Positions 5,385 through 7,325 of a stretch of 7,325 bases of DNA are shown piece after piece; the stretch's first letter is position 1; every line of letters starts with the position of its first letter. Under the pieces are notes generated by a model. It had not been told where the DNA came from, did not search any database, and worked only from the letters and a program-made list of their open reading frames with translations. The DNA comes from an uncultured Lachnospiraceae bacterium (lineage in GTDB: Bacteria; Bacillota; Clostridia; Lachnospirales; Lachnospiraceae), in assembly GCA_902783305.1 (NCBI GenBank), contig CACZQU010000562.1, positions 1 to 7,325 on the forward strand, given 5' to 3'. The position numbers were made by a program, and so were the translations under genes.

Positions 5385-7322
5385 TTGAAAAATGAAAAAA
5401 GACCCAATGCGAAAAGCGGCCAGGGGGCAAACAGAAGCGGCCATGGCACGGGTTACATAAATAGAAGACAAGGAAAACCGGCGGAAAAAGCATCGGTTCG
5501 GCAAAAGGCTGCAAAAACAGGAAAAAACCAGCCGGGAATGCCGGGGACGGTTTCCCAGCTCGACAAGCTGGTATTTAAAATGCCGGCCATGCCGGTAAGA
5601 TCCACAAGGAGCCTGTCGGGAGGGACGAAGAGCCTGCCGGCGAGACAAGGGAAGAAGGCGAAAACTTCTTCTGCCAGGAAGCTCAAGATCATTCCCCTTG
5701 GCGGCCTGGAACAGATCGGAATGAACATTACAGCTTTCGAGTATGAGGACAGCATCGTTGTAGTGGATTGTGGTCTGTCTTTTCCGGAAGACGATATGCT
5801 CGGTATCGACCTGGTGATTCCGGATGTCACTTATCTGAAGGAAAATCTTTCCAAGATCAGGGGATTCGTGATCACCCACGGACATGAGGACCATATCGGC
5901 GCGCTTCCCTATGTGCTCAGGGATATCAATGTCCCGATCTATTCCACTAAGCTGACGCTGGCTCTGATTTCCAAGAAGCTGGAGGAGCATGGCCTTCTGT
6001 CCGGCGTCAGGATGAAAGAAGTTTCCCATGGCCAGGTGATCAACCTGGGGGATTTTTCCGTGGAATTCATCAAGACGAATCATTCGATTCAGGACGCTTC
6101 CGCACTGGCGATTTATTCTCCCGCCGGCATTGTTGTGCATACCGGCGACTTTAAGGTGGATTACACGCCGGTGTTTGGTGATGCCATTGACCTTCAGCGG
6201 TTTGCCGAGATTGGCAAAAAGGGCGTGCTGGCTCTGATGTGCGACAGTACCAATGCAGAGCGCCCGGGCTTTACGATGTCGGAGAGAACCGTAGGGAAAG
6301 TATTTGACAATCTGTTTAACGAGTACAAAAACTGCCGGATCATTATCGCTACATTTGCTTCCAATGTAGACCGGGTTCAGCAGATTATCAATACCGCATA
6401 CCGGTTTTCCAGGAAGGTCGCCGTGGAGGGAAGGAGCATGGTCAATGTGATCTCTACTGCCGCGGAGCTGGGATACCTGCGGATTCCGGAACAGACCCTG
6501 ATCGATATCGATTCGGTCAAAAACTATCCGGATGACAAAGTGGTGCTGATTACGACCGGAAGCCAGGGGGAGTCCATGGCTGCTCTGTCCAGGATGGCAG
6601 CCAGTATCCACAAAAAAATTACGATTAAGCCGAATGATGCGATTATTTTCAGCTCACATCCCATTCCCGGCAATGAGAAGGCAGTATCCAAAGTCATCAA
6701 TGAGCTTTCTATGAAGGGAGCCCGGGTGATCTTTCAGGATGCCCATGTATCGGGTCATGCCTGCCAGGAGGAGATCAAGCTGATTTATTCCCTGGTCAGA
6801 CCGAAATACGCTATTCCGGTTCATGGAGAATATCGTCATCTGACCGCTCAGCGTCAGGTAGTGGAGGATCTGGGCATCCCGAAGGAAAACATTTTTGTTC
6901 TGAAATCCGGCAATGTGCTTTCGCTCAACGAGTCGGGAGCCGGGATTTCCGGACAGGTGCATACAGGATCCATTCTCGTGGATGGTCTGGGTGTCGGAGA
7001 CGTAGGAAATATTGTGCTGCGTGACCGGCAGCATCTGGCTGAGGATGGAATTATCATTGTTGTCATGACGCTGGAAAGACATAGCAATACGGTGCTGTCA
7101 GGACCGGACATTGTATCCAGGGGTTTTGTGTATGTCAGGGAAGCAGAGGATCTGATGGAGGAAGCGAACAAGGTCGTAAGCCGTGCGGTAGAAAACTGTC
7201 TGGATCACCATATCAGTGACTGGGTAAAGATCAAGTCTTCGGTAAAGGATGCCTTGAGCGATTATGTATGGAAATGCACCAAGAGAAGTCCGATGATCCT
7301 TCCGATTATCATGGAGGCTTGA
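5385..7322 (+). CDS. rnj: ribonuclease J (metallo-beta-lactamase/beta-CASP) with long basic N-terminal extension
   Basis: A Zn-dependent endo- and 5'-3' exoribonuclease that processes rRNA and degrades mRNA. As read from the TTG at 5385 it has 645 residues. The core begins near K99 (KLKIIPLGGLEQIGMN) and is of normal size at about 547 residues. Metal and active-site motifs: THGHEDHIG (164-172), TNHSIQD (231-237), HTGDFK (252-257), and IPVHGEYRH (477-485) in the C-terminal part of the catalytic module. The beta-CASP insert shows TTGSQGE (390-396) and SGHA (456-459). The C-terminal domain is intact to tandem stops TGA TAA at 7320-7325. Residues 1-98 are Lys/Arg/Gly/Ser-rich and low in complexity, presumably disordered and possibly RNA-binding. 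The gene follows DUF1292 by 15 bases and is last in the visible operon. The start is the uncertain part: any start from residue 1 to about 66 would leave the core whole. Confidence 0.95.
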   Translation: MKNEKRPNAKSGQGANRSGHGTGYINRRQGKPAEKASVRQKAAKTGKNQPGMPGTVSQLDKLVFKMPAMPVRSTRSLSGGTKSLPARQGKKAKTSSARKLKIIPLGGLEQIGMNITAFEYEDSIVVVDCGLSFPEDDMLGIDLVIPDVTYLKENLSKIRGFVITHGHEDHIGALPYVLRDINVPIYSTKLTLALISKKLEEHGLLSGVRMKEVSHGQVINLGDFSVEFIKTNHSIQDASALAIYSPAGIVVHTGDFKVDYTPVFGDAIDLQRFAEIGKKGVLALMCDSTNAERPGFTMSERTVGKVFDNLFNEYKNCRIIIATFASNVDRVQQIINTAYRFSRKVAVEGRSMVNVISTAAELGYLRIPEQTLIDIDSVKNYPDDKVVLITTGSQGESMAALSRMAASIHKKITIKPNDAIIFSSHPIPGNEKAVSKVINELSMKGARVIFQDAHVSGHACQEEIKLIYSLVRPKYAIPVHGEYRHLTAQRQVVEDLGIPKENIFVLKSGNVLSLNESGAGISGQVHTGSILVDGLGVGDVGNIVLRDRQHLAEDGIIIVVMTLERHSNTVLSGPDIVSRGFVYVREAEDLMEEANKVVSRAVENCLDHHISDWVKIKSSVKDALSDYVWKCTKRSPMILPIIMEA

Positions 7323-7325
7323 TAA

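Noticed and set aside
5337..6611. Minus-strand open frame of about 424 codons opposite RNase J
   Set aside because: RNase J motifs are intact on the plus strand, and the antisense translation has His/Arg-rich composition typical of shadows.
1..7325. Mobile element, CRISPR array, tRNA or rRNA gene, or defence system
   Set aside because: I saw no transposase or integrase, no spaced direct repeats, no cloverleaf-like segment and no gene outside the conserved housekeeping families listed.

Overview
This window looks like an ordinary chromosomal core region of a low-to-mid GC Firmicute, most likely a Clostridia/Lachnospiraceae-type anaerobe. The support is the gene order (thiI-associated cysteine desulfurase, thiI, an HPr-like gene, mtaB, ireB, ruvX, a DUF1292 gene, RNase J), the strong AGGAGG-type ribosome binding sites, and a ThiI without a rhodanese domain next to a dedicated desulfurase. 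The species assignment is inference. I see no mobile element, CRISPR array, tRNA, rRNA or defence system.

Layout. Bases 1-86 probably hold the 3' end of an upstream gene that I cannot identify. A tight two-gene unit follows: a NifZ/IscS-like cysteine desulfurase (103-1254) and thiI (1262-2443). A 175-base convergent gap carries a plain hairpin behind thiI and a strong intrinsic terminator that serves the opposite strand. On the minus strand lies a 78-residue HPr-fold protein (2619-2855) with its own sigma-A-type promoter; it has lost the phosphorylatable His/Arg site but keeps the regulatory-serine region. mtaB (2958-4304) runs divergently from it. A promoter-like sequence over the end of mtaB precedes the compact ireB-ruvX-DUF1292-rnj cluster (4354-7322), in which ireB/ruvX and ruvX/DUF1292 overlap and are probably translationally coupled.

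Functional picture. The left half is about sulfur in tRNA. The desulfurase supplies persulfide sulfur, ThiI makes 4-thiouridine at tRNA position 8, and MtaB methylthiolates t6A at position 37. The right half is a widely conserved Firmicute housekeeping group: IreB/ReoM (target of the PASTA Ser/Thr kinase), RuvX/YqgF (RNase H-fold nuclease), a small acidic DUF1292 protein, and RNase J (mRNA and rRNA processing and decay), here with a basic N-terminal extension of about 98 residues.

Points most worth a second look: the degenerate, Crh-like HPr protein; its placement antisense between two plus-strand tRNA-sulfuration genes with no obvious plus-strand terminator after thiI; and the RNase J start region, where a TTG start and an out-of-frame ATG lie close together ahead of a long basic tail. 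I do not find convincing evidence for a wholly new system.
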